A stretch of 34,543 nt of DNA from NCBI GenBank assembly GCA_051453625.1, contig JBOZIK010000001.1, positions 240,947,540-240,982,082 of the forward strand. The letters are read 5' to 3'. Under the pieces are notes generated by a model. It did no database searches. It was not told the origin of the DNA and saw only the letters and a list, made by a program, of their open reading frames with translations. A program made the translations under genes and the position numbers. Numbering within the stretch: the stretch's first letter is position 1; every line of letters begins with the position of its first letter. Source of the stretch: Welwitschia mirabilis. Taxonomy: Eukaryota; Gnetophyta; Gnetopsida; Welwitschiales. Shown here piece by piece: positions 1 to 11,695 of the stretch.

Positions 1-70
<70 letters not shown>
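1..70. repeat. (GT)n microsatellite
   Basis: Thirty-five uninterrupted GT units open the window. They lie directly beside the decayed protease region of the minus-strand retroelement, where the protease-RT linker would be expected, so the microsatellite probably expanded inside dead pol sequence. The array may continue to the left of the window. Confidence 0.97.
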
Positions 71-71
<1 letters not shown>

Positions 72-89
72 GTTTTGATGTTTTGATGT

Positions 90-730
90 TTTTATTTTTA
101 TGGTTTTTTTTGGAATTTAAATGAGGTTTTCTTTTTTAATTTCAGAGAATCTTGAATCATAAGCTAGTTGGAAAGTCATCTAGGAGGAATAGAATTCATT
201 CCACATCTAGGATTTAAGTGTCAAGAATGGGTAAGACCTTCATCATATGATGGTTCACTAGATTATTTTTGAAGTGTAAGAAAGGGATAGTTATCTTCTT
301 AGGTGTAAGAGGTAACACTAAAGAAGCTAACATCAATAAAGCCTTGACATTCGTCATGGTGTGATTTCATTCCAATGGCATTAAAATTTTAAACTTGATG
401 AACTTTATCTTCTAATGAGGTAGAGATATGATTGGTCCTAGTCCATTATCTAATAATGCCCCAATAATAAATTAAATGCTATTGTATTATTGATTATGTA
501 GAATTTAATATCCTTTACCTTCTGAGCTACTTTAATAGGTAAAGTGACTACTCCTATTGATTTTTCTTCATGGTCATTAAATCCTCTAATCATAATGCCT
601 TTCTTCACATTTAAAAAATGGTCCATTATGAGCTTATCAAGGCATGAATTCATAATCAATAAAGGCTATACTTAATTTAATCTAAGAATTGAATTACTTC
701 CTCATCTTCTTTGCTCTTTTAAACGTGCAC
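90..730 (-). pseudogene. Decayed Tat-like retropepsin (aspartic protease)
   Basis: The protease would cut the gag-pol polyprotein. The open stretch 450-659 (minus strand) contains MIRGFNDHEEKSIG, VVTLPIKV and FNLLLGHY, matching the flap and the 'NLLLGRPWIH' C-terminal block of plant Ty3/Gypsy proteases. The following W-I-H is replaced by a stop. The Asp-Ser/Thr-Gly active site should lie about 660-690 on the minus strand; only a weak 'IDYE' trace is visible there, in another frame, so the site is degenerate. Downstream (about 430 to 330) a second frame continues as the spacer that normally leads to RT. Confidence 0.66.
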
Positions 731-1149
731 CTACTTTGAGGAGGCTTCTTCTTTGGATGGTTAACTTTGATTAGGTGGTGATTTCAAGCTTAAATGCTCC
801 TTGCCTATCTTTTTACATGTAAGCTTATGAGGCTTAAACCTCTTAATTAATAATATCAAATAATGATATGCCTCTCTAATTTAAAGATGAGTAATTGTAT
901 TTGCATATGCGATTAAGGAGTAGGATGAATTTAAGAATATTCACTTTGAACCATTGGTTCTAATTTTTCTTTGTTCTCTTGAATAATGTATTTTAGTAAC
1001 TTCTTAAGTTTATCTTATATTACTAGAACCACAAAGTGATCATTACTCTTTTAGAACATTACATTCTATAGCAGTTGGGATATAGAGGATTAAGAAGGAA
1101 AGGAGTTTTTATACATCTTAAGCTATTCATTTGCAACTACTAATATCAT

Positions 1150-3235
1150 GTCAAATTTGTATCCTTTTTATTTTTGATGATGTCATAGATAATGTAACTT
1201 AGATTGAAATAGTTTTTAATATGATGTCCTCAAACGTGATGGTACTTGTAATACTTTAACTCTTTATACCTTCTTGATTTGGATGCATTTAAATCCCTTT
1301 ATCTAATTAGAGGTAATTAAATTACTTTATTTTTTAGTAACATGAATAAAATTTATTCCATTTGATTTTAAGGCCTATTTTAACCTTAAATTTAAGGCAT
1401 GTATGCTTATTGTTGAGGTTGAGGTGGTGGTAAAGGTTGCACTTATTATGATGGACGGTAATATGGTTAACAATAATTTATTAGAGAGGTGAAAGCTTAT
1501 GGAGGAAAAGGAGGTTAAGGTGCCATTGGCTCCATCATTAGGCTATCCATCAGTTTGAATAAATAAGTTGATTAAATTGGTTAATTAATAACTATAAGAT
1601 TATTTAGATTATTACCTCTAGTATTGTTGTTATTCTTTTGGATGGTTGTCTTTAAGACATGTTGCATATTTTATGGCTTTTTTTCCTTCTCTTACAACTT
1701 CTATCTTCTTCACAAAAGTGATAGCTTAGTTGGGGCTTTTAAAGCATTGCACACTTAGATACTTAAATGCATACAATATGCATGACTTAACAAAAAAGGT
1801 GCATCATGTCTAAGTTCAAGATGGAGGTCTCTAACTATAATGTGATGACTCTATATTAAGACACATACTCTTGCATAGTCTTATTAGACTATTGTCACAT
1901 GGTGATGAAAGTATCTAAGCTTATCTTATTTGAGATGTTAATTAAATAATGTTAGACAAACATTTCTAAANNNNNNNNNNNNNNNNNNNNNNNNNNNNNN
2001 NNNNNNNNNNNNNNNNNNNNNNNNNNNNNNNNNNNNNNNNNNNNNNNNNNNNNNNNNNNNNNNNNNNNNNNNNNNNNNNNNNNNNNNNNNNNNNNNNNNN
2101 NNNNNNNNNNNNNNNNNNNNNNNNNNNNNNNNNNNNNNNNNNNNNNNNNNNNNNNNNNNNNNNNNNNNNNNNNNNNNNNNNNNNNNNNNNNNNNNNNNNN
2201 NNNNNNNNNNNNNNNNNNNNNNNNNNNNNNNNNNNNNNNNNNNNNNNNNNNNNNNNNNNNNNNNNNNNNNNNNNNNNNNNNNNNNNNNNNNNNNNNNNNN
2301 NNNNNNNNNNNNNNNNNNNNNNNNNNNNNNNNNNNNNNNNNNNNNNNNNNNNNNNNNNNNNNNNNNNNNNNNNNNNNNNNNNNNNNNNNNNNNNNNNNNN
2401 NNNNNNNNNNNNNNNNNNNNNNNNNNNNNNNNNNNNNNNNNNNNNNNNNNNNNNNNNNNNNNNNNNNNNNNNNNNNNNNNNNNNNNNNNNNNNNNNNNNN
2501 NNNNNNNNNNNNNNNNNNNNNNNNNNNNNNNNNNNNNNNNNNNNNNNNNNNNNNNNNNNNNNNNNNNNNNNNNNNNNNNNNNNNNNNNNNNNNNNNNNNN
2601 NNNNNNNNNNNNNNNNNNNNNNNNNNNNNNNNNNNNNNNNNNNNNNNNNNNNNNNNNNNNNNNNNNNNNNNNNNNNNNNNNNNNNNNNNNNNNNNNAGCT
2701 TATCTTATTTGAGATGTTAATTAAATAATGTTAGACAAACATTTCTAAAAATTGTTTCAAACTTGTGATAGAGTGAGTAGGCATACAGTGATATCAATCA
2801 AGGGCTTTTCTCTTTAAAGAGTGGTAGCATAGATGACATGCAGTGTTGTGCTCAATGTTGTATCTATGACATGTGTGTTTGAAGTCTCTAATTTGTATGA
2901 TGAGGTATTCTATGCAAGTGAACTTTTCAAAATCTAGCATTTCATTTAGTGTGATGATTTTATAAGGGATACAGGGGTGAATGGATGTATAATTAAAGTC
3001 AAATTCTAAATAGCTTTTCTTATTCTAAAGATCTCATTTTAGGTCATTAATGGATTTCTAAATAGTGGTTAAATTAGATGGGTTGAAAGCTCTATTTTCA
3101 ACTTATTTATTTCTAAGGGATTCTTCTCCATGTGTGGAGTATTTAAATAAGATATTATCATTAGTCTATTTTATTGGGCCTTGCATTTGTGGTTCTAATG
3201 GAGTTTTTGGATTTTTTTCATGACCCCATTTATTA
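1150..3235 (-). pseudogene. Decayed Tat-like gag polyprotein (capsid and zinc knuckle)
   Basis: Gag would package the element RNA into virus-like particles. On the minus strand, 2890-3000 reads as the conserved N-terminal capsid entry (FEKFTCIEY followed by the H-T-C-H stretch), corresponding to 'F-x-K-Y-x-G...H' of plant gag. About 2820 down to 1790 gives the Retrotrans_gag core, with ALD*YHC, SLKQFLEMFV*HY and MQEYVS*YR, where stops stand for W or Q. Near 1205-1258 is a knuckle-like YYKYHHV*GHHIKNYF in which both expected Cys positions are Tyr, a G-to-A change in each codon. Several frameshifts and the 1971-2696 gap interrupt it. The frame runs straight through the gap if the repeated flanks are merged. 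Confidence 0.72.
1971..2696. other. Assembly gap (726 N), probably spurious
   Basis: The 53 bases before the gap (1918-1970) are repeated exactly immediately after it (from 2697). Merging the two copies restores an uninterrupted gag-like reading frame on the minus strand, so the contig ends most likely overlap and the true gap length is zero or negative. Confidence 0.85.
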
Positions 3236-3675
3236 ATGAACTCTTTGTTATTACTTCTTTTATAGAAGAGTTCATTCTTATAGGTTTGACTCTTTTTCTA
3301 ACTAGTTAACCCTTTAACCTATTAAATGCCATATCATAGATTCATCCACTACAATGGATAAGGTATGGCTTATAATAGGATTTATAGCCCAAGATAGCAT
3401 GAAGATCATCTATGCTAAGGGAAGAGGAATTTATTAGATGAGGAGTTTATACATCTCCTTAAAAATACAAGTCTTTTTGGCTCTTATTAAAACTGACATT
3501 GTGGTTATTCTATGTTTAAGACAAGGCAACAAAAAAATGTAAATGAAAAATGTTAAATGAATGATTGAAAAACCTATAAGAAGCTCCACCTTATAGTGCT
3601 AAACTTCTCACAAAATAATGAATTAGTTATAATGTTTTCTTGATAATAGGAGATTACATGTAGTTATTTTAATAG

Positions 3676-3812
3676 TTGAATTTAATTGAATTTGATTGAG
3701 TTTGACTAAGTTTGAGTGTTTAATAGTGTTTGACAGTTTGACTGAGTTTGACTATTTAATGAGGCTTAACTATTCGACAATTTTTATTTGACTAAATTTG
3801 ACTAAGTTTGAT
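3676..3812. repeat. Degenerate tandem repeat, TTTGACT(G/A)AG core
   Basis: At least eight related copies of a TTTGA(C/T)T core, often within 'gagtttgacta', follow each other at spacings of about 10-20 bp. Copies differ by single bases and by short insertions. The function is unknown; it may belong to the leader or LTR of the neighbouring Tat-like remnant. Confidence 0.7.
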
Positions 3813-4752
3813 ACCCTCCTTTTAGTACTAAACTATTATGGAAATTTTTTACAACTTAAATTCTTCATTTTATTTGACCTGATGATTGGATTTTCATTAT
3901 GTGAGATTCATTTTTTATTTCACTATGGAGTATTTTATTTGGGCCCTTCTTCTAGTGTTAAAAATTATCATGACCAATTCTTTTAGTACGATGTTGAAAT
4001 TGTTGTACTTTAATTGATAAAAATATTTTAGTTTAGCATAGTTATATAATAATAAATATGATCTAGTGAATCGAATCACGAATTTTAATTAAAGCATTTC
4101 ATAAACCTATGTCTTCTTCTTCTTTTTCTTTTTCCTTTTTTGTTGTAGAATAAAAGCAGAAACTAATGATTAATACTTTTGAAGTTATCCTAGAGATAGA
4201 TGAACTAACCATGTTTAAGTGGAATAAAAAGAAGAATTGATTAAGTAATAATTCAAATGAGTGGCATTATATCTTATAGATGCATAGGTAATTCTAAATT
4301 CTTAAATTGACTCAATGTTTAAAGTGATTCTGCTTCTTTTTTTTTTTAATTTTTTTGCTTTCTTGAAATCAAAATGTGAAATTAAAGGAAATGGTATATA
4401 CAAAAGAACATGCATGTAACAACAACTCAATCCAATCATTAAAAAATTCACCAAATTGTTTTAAAAAGATGTAAAACATTTTGACAATCAGAAACTTAAA
4501 AGGGAAATACTTAAGAAGATTTACCTCTTACATGAGAGTCTAATCAAATTAAAACTTAGCATTACAAGATTTGTGAGGATCAGATCTAGACCAGATACAA
4601 GTAAATGTTATAGTATTTGGATCTTACATATTTGTGCAAGTAGGAGTAAAGCAAGATCTTCAATAGATTCTATGTCAATTTTAAATGTGCACACCCACTC
4701 CTCGGTGGCATGATGGCTTTCTTATTGTGATCCCTCTTTGTGTGCAAATTTA

Positions 4753-4830
4753 TTTCCTTTTCTTCTTCTTCTTCTTCTTCTTCCTCCTCTTCTTATTCTT
4801 CTTTTTCTTTTTTTACCTTTTTTTTTTCGT
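4753..4830. repeat. Interrupted (TTC)n microsatellite and pyrimidine tract
   Basis: About eight consecutive TTC/CTT units occur at 4757-4782, followed by imperfect CTT and poly-T extensions. The tract is pure pyrimidine for most of its length, so strand-asymmetric structures are possible in principle. I see no gene next to it. Confidence 0.85.
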
Positions 4831-5599
4831 TCTTTATGTGTGCTTTCTCTTGGAGTAATTTTTCTTTACCTGAATAACTATTTTCTCTTTTTCCTAGAGT
4901 GTTCTCTATTTTGAGCACTCTTCCTTTCTAGCTGCATTTTTTTAAATGTCCTTACACAACCATTTTGACTTTTCTCACTATGTTAGATGTTTGTTCTTCA
5001 CTGATGTGCACTAGATAGTCTACTGCTAACTTGCATTATAATCATCCTTAATCAACCTCGTTCCTTTCTTCTTGTCATGTCTCTTATGTCATTTTTGCTT
5101 TCCTTTCTAAAAAATCTTTTTTCTCCTTCCACCATCTGTACTTTTATTTATCCTTTCCCATGACCAGACTAGAAGCAAGAAACTATAAGGAAAACAAAAC
5201 TAGAAGTTCTATTCTTTTTTTATTGAAGAAAATTATGCTTCTCTCTTCTCTTTTATGCCACCATTACAACTGATGCCATCCTTTTTGTTTTTTAGCCCTC
5301 TTTGATTTTTGGACATCTTTGTTTTTTGGGTACTTCCTAACGTCTTCTTATTTCTTTTTTGTTTTAGTCATCCCTTTCTTCAGATGATATACTAATTAAA
5401 TATTCTAATGATTTGAGTCCATCACCTCCTAAATGAAGGACAAGTACCTAGTAATTGAACTACCATTTCTTTAGCTATTTCTAAAAACTAGTTTAATTTT
5501 ACTTTTAATTTATCTAACTTATTAATGAAAATATTATCAAAATGTTATCAAATATGAAAGCATCTAATTAGTTATGTTAAAATATTCATAAATGGGATA

Positions 5600-5667
5600 A
5601 TAGTCTAATAGGCATCTTCCATTCAAGAAGTTATGAGTTTAAAACTTTAAATTCCTTGCTTAGTATA
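5600..5667 (+). mobile_element. Possible tRNA-derived SINE head, decayed
   Basis: A Pol III A-box-like string TAGTCTAATAGG (5601-5612) is followed 23 bases later by a B-box-like AGTTTAAAACT (5636-5646). Both could arise from the consensus boxes TGGCNNAGTNGG and GGTTCGANYCC by C-to-T and G-to-A changes. The intervening 'cttccattcaagaag' has the look of a plant SINE body. No poly-A tail or target duplication is evident. This is weak and could be coincidence in AT-rich DNA. Confidence 0.25.
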
Positions 5668-5717
5668 ATATAAGATCCTAAGTGTAATTAAATCATTTAA
5701 ATTCCTTGCTTAGTATA
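5646..5717. repeat. 22-bp direct repeat pair
   Basis: A 22-base string beginning TTTAAATTCCTTGC occurs at 5646-5667 and again at 5696-5717, with identical bases and 28 bases between. It may mark a small local duplication at the end of the SINE-like trace. Confidence 0.9.
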
Positions 5718-8510
5718 TCTCTTCAAATATGTTAGAACATTATCTCATGCAGCCACATAACCTATATTAATCTTCACTATAAAATTAAAAAAGGAAGAAA
5801 GAAAACATTGTATAGAGATTAAAATACTAAAGATAAATTAACAGGTTATTTTTTTGTATTTTTCACGCTAGATCTATGATGTTATAAGTACACACTAATG
5901 CATAGTAATTGTAATTAAATATTCGAACATGGAATATAAAGAAGTATGTATGGAAGTAAGTATATTATAGAATCAAAGAATAATAGATAAGAATATAGAG
6001 GATTCAATCATTTAAGATGTGCTTAATTAAATCTCATAATATATTACAACAATATTGAAATATCAATTATGATTTAATTATCTCATATATGAGATCCTTA
6101 CTAAAGTTCTCCAATATGATCCTTGTTCATTACCTTTTAAATGAATAATAGCTATTAGTAACTTTATTTACTTCCTTTATGATAATATAACTAGAAAACA
6201 TTGTTGTTAATTTATGTTAGATGGAGAAAGATTCTTATACTTACTTTTCTGGTGATGTTCATACACATTTACATGATAGTATATTTACAACATGTGAATA
6301 ATACTAAATGTTTTAAAAATCCTTCAAATATCCCATAATATCAATGTAAATCTATGAAATTCTCTTACATTTTAAGAACACTATGTGAATACATTTATAT
6401 AACTCTAAGATTATATGTATTAATAAAGAATTAATTACTTTGGCTATAGTATAATAGCAAAAAAATTTACTATATAAATTAGTAGACTGAGATTTGTTAT
6501 GATCACATAATGACAATAGCAATGTGTTAATATACTTGAGTAGGATTAATCTTAATAAGAATGATTGTCAATCTAAGATAGAGATATCAAAAAAATATAA
6601 AAAAAATATAAGATAAGTAAACAAGGCAACTCTAACCAAAGAGGGTAAGAAGGAAGAATGTTAAATAAACTATGTATTTTTGAGAAAAACATAAACAATA
6701 AAAGGTTTTAATGATAAACACATTATTATTATCCATATATACCTTTAGTGAATATGAAGTTCACTGCTTAATTAAATGAATTTTGAAAGTTCTACTTATT
6801 TTGATTTAACAATGTAAAAGATGATATAGTATTAAAGGAAATATCATAATTATTAGTCATAGATTATAAAACTTCTTATTTCATAGTCAACAATATGATG
6901 GTTTACAAGTAAAAATCCAAATGGTACATGCCATATTGGTATATAATATTACTAATTATAATATTACAACAAAGTATGTAATAACATATAATAATAGATA
7001 TCACAAGGGTTAAATATTTATAATATTAACTCAATCACATGATATGATTTTTTCCGATACCTTAGAATAAATGATATAAGGAGCAAGTTCTTTAATATAA
7101 AGATGATAATATTTAAAGTTAAAAACTAAATCATTATTAGTTTAGGATCTAGTTATCATCATTTTCATGATAGTTGAGAGAAAGTAGTTAACACAGTAGT
7201 GAACAATATCTACTTTGAAATATGCTAAAAAATTTTATAGGAACTAATGATACTAAATACAAAAATAAATTAAATTAATAAAAAAGGATGATTAAATCTT
7301 AATGAAGGTAAAATAAAAATTAGAAACCATATTTTTCTTTAGACATGTATTACATGTGTGTCATGTTTGTTCAATGCTTAAGGGATAAATAAGGCAAAAT
7401 CATCTTTTTTCCTCTAGCCTTTAGGGCTATAGGTCTATTTTAGAATGAAGTCTTTTACTTTTTAAAAAACCTTTAGGTAGAAAGAACATTCAGAAGCCAT
7501 AAAAATGAAATAGAATAAATATCTATAAGACTATTTAGTATCTAATGAAGCTTTTGTTTTTGAAAATCCAATACTTTGATTATTGTAAATTATGATAATA
7601 TTATTTTATTTTATGTTGTTAAAAACTTTGTTATTCATGTTTTATTAGATTCTTCATATCATTGAATAGAATTTCTTTAATTCATGTTTATGCAATTATG
7701 AGATTATCTTTAATGTTTTAATGAATTTTTAGTTATTTATGAATGTTTTTAGGCTTCCTGATATCATTAACTAGTATTTATTTAATTTAAGAATTTGTAA
7801 TTAATAGTAACTAATTTTTTTAATTTATTTACTGAAATTAACCTAAACTTATTATTAACGTTAGGGATAAATGTCAAAATATAGAAATATTAACATCAGG
7901 GATAAATGTCAAAATATAGAAATTTTAAAATCTAATGTTTAGTAATAAGGGTAAAAAAATTTAAATTTTATGTTTATATAATTAAATTAGGGTATTAATT
8001 AAAAACATAAAATAAGATCAAAGAAAGAACATAAAGATACTAATCCTAAAGAAGGATTTATTAGAACTAAAATATTGCTATAGAATCTCATTCTTTGTTT
8101 ATATCAAGTAAGATTAACTAATATAAACATTACCAAAGTTTATGTAATCACTTATTAGGTTAATTACAATTGCATGAATAGAAGAAAATGAATAAGAATA
8201 TGATAGATAAAGTTAACTATCAAAACCTGTCCTTGATTAAAAGAAAGGTATCACCTAATATCAAAAAATATTATCTACCAATAATGGAAACATATGTAAT
8301 GAGTTTGAAAAAATAAGATTGATGATGATGGAATAAAGTTAATTTTTTCATTTAGGGCTACACTTATGTGTAATACCATTGATTATACCTAAGACAATAG
8401 CCATTTATTATTTCTAACACATGTACAATAGGTTTACTAATACACAAATACACATAGATTCCATTATAATTTTTATCTAACTTTATTGATTCTTATTACA
8501 ATAGACTAAA
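5718..8510. other. No gene seen; very AT-rich DNA
   Basis: No open frame of note, no recognisable protein fragment and no LTR pair were found on either strand. The only internal structure I noted is the 35-bp tandem duplication at 7854-7923 and short A-runs near 6580-6610. The composition suggests old, fully decayed repeat or intergenic DNA. Confidence 0.55.
7854..7923. repeat. 35-bp tandem duplication
   Basis: Two adjacent 35-base units (7854-7888 and 7889-7923) differ at only two positions near the start (ACGTTA versus ACATCA). The second half of each unit, beginning AGGGATAAATGTC, is identical. This is a simple local duplication that is young relative to the surrounding decay. Confidence 0.93.
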
Positions 8511-8512
8511 AT

Positions 8513-8531
8513 GTGTGTGTGTATATATATG

Positions 8532-8583
<52 letters not shown>
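8513..8583. repeat. Compound (TG)n/(TA)n microsatellite
   Basis: A short TG run passes through TATG/TATA units into about twenty pure TA units that run directly into the N gap. Apparent open frames on both strands here are only the translation of the dinucleotide repeat. Confidence 0.95.
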
Positions 8584-9189
8584 NNNNNNNNNNNNNNNNN
8601 NNNNNNNNNNNNNNNNNNNNNNNNNNNNNNNNNNNNNNNNNNNNNNNNNNNNNNNNNNNNNNNNNNNNNNNNNNNNNNNNNNNNNNNNNNNNNNNNNNNN
8701 NNNNNNNNNNNNNNNNNNNNNNNNNNNNNNNNNNNNNNNNNNNNNNNNNNNNNNNNNNNNNNNNNNNNNNNNNNNNNNNNNNNNNNNNNNNNNNNNNNNN
8801 NNNNNNNNNNNNNNNNNNNNNNNNNNNNNNNNNNNNNNNNNNNNNNNNNNNNNNNNNNNNNNNNNNNNNNNNNNNNNNNNNNNNNNNNNNNNNNNNNNNN
8901 NNNNNNNNNNNNNNNNNNNNNNNNNNNNNNNNNNNNNNNNNNNNNNNNNNNNNNNNNNNNNNNNNNNNNNNNNNNNNNNNNNNNNNNNNNNNNNNNNNNN
9001 NNNNNNNNNNNNNNNNNNNNNNNNNNNNNNNNNNNNNNNNNNNNNNNNNNNNNNNNNNNNNNNNNNNNNNNNNNNNNNNNNNNNNNNNNNNNNNNNNNNN
9101 NNNNNNNNNNNNNNNNNNNNNNNNNNNNNNNNNNNNNNNNNNNNNNNNNNNNNNNNNNNNNNNNNNNNNNNNNNNNNNNNNNNNNNNNN
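8584..9189. other. Assembly gap (606 N) in a TA repeat
   Basis: The left flank is pure TA repeat and the right flank begins 'atataaa', so the break was probably caused by the microsatellite. The true length cannot be judged from the sequence. Confidence 0.9.
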
Positions 9190-10296
9190 ATATAAATTTT
9201 CACATGGTTAGAATGTTATAACTTCTTCCTTTTTTTCCCTTTTCTCCTCCTTTGTTATGTATTGCTTTTGCTTTATGATTTTGCATCCAAATGGAAAACA
9301 TAAAATATACACATATGTTTTAATTAAAAACTATGTACACTAATTATTTTCATGCTTAAAATTTGATATAAAATATTATGAATTTTATGAACAATTAAGG
9401 TTTATCATGTTGTCTTATTGTCAACACGTAAAAATTGACAATTATATCAAGTATTTGACTATTTTAATCATAAAATTATCTTTTATTATTTTTGATGTCA
9501 TACTTGATTTATTCCTTTTCCCATAACATTTTTAGATATTTAACTACATTTAGGATTTAAGGATAAAATATGAAGATGTTTCCACACAAACTGTAGGCTA
9601 CACTGGTTACCTATATAATGGAATTAGTTCATTTAAAAAAAAAATCACTTCTAAAATTATGTTCTAGATTTGTCATAAAAAATCAAGTCATTTCTAGTCA
9701 TGGTTCTAATCATTTTCTACACTAAAATATGTTATTATCTTTAGCTATAAAATGACCAGTTACTACATAAAATGACAGTAGAGTTTATGACATGTGGAAG
9801 TGGCACTAATTAATGGAGGAATCTTACTCCAAAGTCCATGTGTTTGACTCATCGTGATAATCCATATTATATTTAGAAAAAGATAGTAAATTCTATGAGA
9901 TGCAATGCCAACCACCTCATCAAATACTAAAAGATGAAGAATCTCAACCATGTCATCCAACACAAAAGGACAAAGAACCTCCACCATTTCAAGTCAAACT
10001 TTATATAGAAAAAGAGGGAAGTGCCCTATTTTGTAACATCTTAAATGATTGAAAAGGGATTGGTCTTATTATACTTAATGTCAAGGTTAATGTTTTCTAT
10101 GTCTATATTCTAAATCTTTCACTTTGGATGGGCTACCTCTTAAGGCTAGCATGAAATTTTAGTTGTAGCTTGATGTTTTATATTTATGTACTAAGCCATT
10201 CTCTATTTCATGAATAAAATATTGTTGTTATTTAGCTCTTGATTTTAAGCATGGTTTGTGACATCCTCATATTGCTTTCAATAAGTTAAAAAATAG
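9190..10296. other. No gene seen; flank left of element 2
   Basis: The stretch contains one moderate open frame on the minus strand (9763-9987) without recognisable motifs. On the plus strand 'catgaataaaatattg' (about 10208-10223) looks like a poly-A signal context, but no exon or ORF can be connected to it. It may be the 3' part of an unrelated repeat. Element 2 begins at the TGTTTA at 10297. Confidence 0.45.
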
Positions 10297-10922
10297 TGTT
10301 TACCCATAAAAATTAACATTCTAAGCAAGTATGATTGATTAATTTAGAATAAGAAAGGATGTTTAATTCACCTATTTATTATAAAATAATGTATTTTATT
10401 CTTTTTATCATGTTTTCATGAACATATGGACTTTTACCTAACATTAGCAAGTTTATTACTGAATTTTAAAGAACCCTATAAAACCTTAAGGAATTCTAGC
10501 AAATAATGTCGATACTAGAAACTAGGACTACCAGAATTGCCATTCTTTTGAGCCAAAAATAGGGGAATTTATTAAAATTAACTTATGAACTAAGTTAGAA
10601 ATAATCCAAGATAAATCTTCAAACCTAATGACATATGATTCAAGTATAAAATAACATGTCATAATGACATGTGACAATAACACAGATGATCACATGGAAG
10701 AAATATGATATGTCATCCACTGGTAACATCATCAGCAATCAAAGGATATGTTAATATTTTCATAAGAAAATAAAACATCTTCCTTTGTGGCTACATGCCA
10801 AAAATTATAACATCCTCCTTATGTAACCGTCCTTAAGTAATCTCCCTTATGTAACTACCCACCTAACGCATTATGACAACACGTAAGCAATCATGAAAAA
10901 GTTCTTCAATCATTTTATCATT

Positions 10923-10930
10923 TATAAAAG
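10923..10930 (+). promoter_or_regulatory. LTR-A core promoter (TATA box)
   Basis: TATAAAAG followed by GGCC lies about 626 bp into the LTR. The matching position in LTR-B (16552-16559) is TATAAAAT. Conservation in both copies supports a real Pol II TATA box and places transcription start roughly 30 bases downstream. Confidence 0.7.
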
Positions 10931-11090
10931 GGCCTTAGGTATCCATTTCAAACATTTTTTGATTGTCTTAGCATAGATAAGACTTAAAGGATAGGATTTC
11001 ATGACACTCTAATCATCTTTCTTGAGGGCAGAATGATCTAAGGCTAGTTGAGAAATTCTTGTTCATCATCTCTTTCTTCATTTGAAATAA

Positions 11091-11123
11091 TATATATAGA
11101 TATATATATATATATATATATAT
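11091..11123. repeat. (TA)n microsatellite inside LTR-A
   Basis: About sixteen TA units with one GA interruption. LTR-B has only 'gtatatttattttatat' at this place, so the repeat expanded after the LTRs separated. Confidence 0.92.
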
Positions 11124-11192
11124 TAGATCTTAAGATAAAAATTGGCTTAAATCCTTTCATTATTATTACATAATTCATTTGGTATTAGCAAT

Positions 11193-11695
11193 NNNNNNNN
11201 NNNNNNNNNNNNNNNNNNNNNNNNNNNNNNNNNNNNNNNNNNNNNNNNNNNNNNNNNNNNNNNNNNNNNNNNNNNNNNNNNNNNNNNNNNNNNNNNNNNN
11301 NNNNNNNNNNNNNNNNNNNNNNNNNNNNNNNNNNNNNNNNNNNNNNNNNNNNNNNNNNNNNNNNNNNNNNNNNNNNNNNNNNNNNNNNNNNNNNNNNNNN
11401 NNNNNNNNNNNNNNNNNNNNNNNNNNNNNNNNNNNNNNNNNNNNNNNNNNNNNNNNNNNNNNNNNNNNNNNNNNNNNNNNNNNNNNNNNNNNNNNNNNNN
11501 NNNNNNNNNNNNNNNNNNNNNNNNNNNNNNNNNNNNNNNNNNNNNNNNNNNNNNNNNNNNNNNNNNNNNNNNNNNNNNNNNNNNNNNNNNNNNNNNNNNN
11601 NNNNNNNNNNNNNNNNNNNNNNNNNNNNNNNNNNNNNNNNNNNNNNNNNNNNNNNNNNNNNNNNNNNNNNNNNNNNNNNNNNNNNNNNNNNNNNN
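11193..11695. other. Assembly gap (503 N) in LTR-A, probably spurious
   Basis: LTR-A reads 'ttagcaat', gap, 'caatatttaggcagg'. The homologous LTR-B reads 'ttagcaatatttaggtagg' without interruption (about 16793-16812). The contig ends share 'caat', so the real gap is probably nil. Confidence 0.82.

Larger units (their letters stand above)
71..3440 (-). mobile_element. Tat/Ogre-like Ty3/Gypsy retrotransposon remnant
   Basis: Read on the minus strand, this stretch carries gag (about 3235 down to 1150) followed by retropepsin (about 730 down to 300), the normal Ty3/Gypsy order. The gag W-rich fold, the H/C-type knuckle and the 'IRGF...LP...LLG' protease pattern match Tat-lineage polyproteins of plants as I know them. 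RT, RNase H and integrase would lie to the left of base 1. No LTR could be delimited; it may lie anywhere in 3440-5400. In-frame stops are of the CAA/CAG/TGG-derived kind. Lineage assignment rests on pattern recognition, not on a search. Confidence 0.72.
3441..5590. other. No gene seen; AT-rich and pyrimidine-rich DNA
   Basis: I see no coding homology on either strand. The stretch holds a degenerate TTTGACT-type repeat (3676-3812), poly-pyrimidine tracts near 4105-4142 and 4753-4830, and long T-rich runs. It could be the 5' leader and LTR of the minus-strand Tat-like remnant, but I could not pair LTRs or find a primer site. The open frame at 3798-3986 has no recognisable motif and I do not regard it as a gene. 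Confidence 0.5.

Noticed and set aside
8496-9221. Long open frames on both strands across the TA repeat and Ns
   Set aside because: They consist of dinucleotide-repeat codons and Ns; there is no protein.
9763-9987. 74-residue minus-strand open frame as a small gene
   Set aside because: No recognisable motif, no promoter or splice context, and surrounding sequence is repeat-like.
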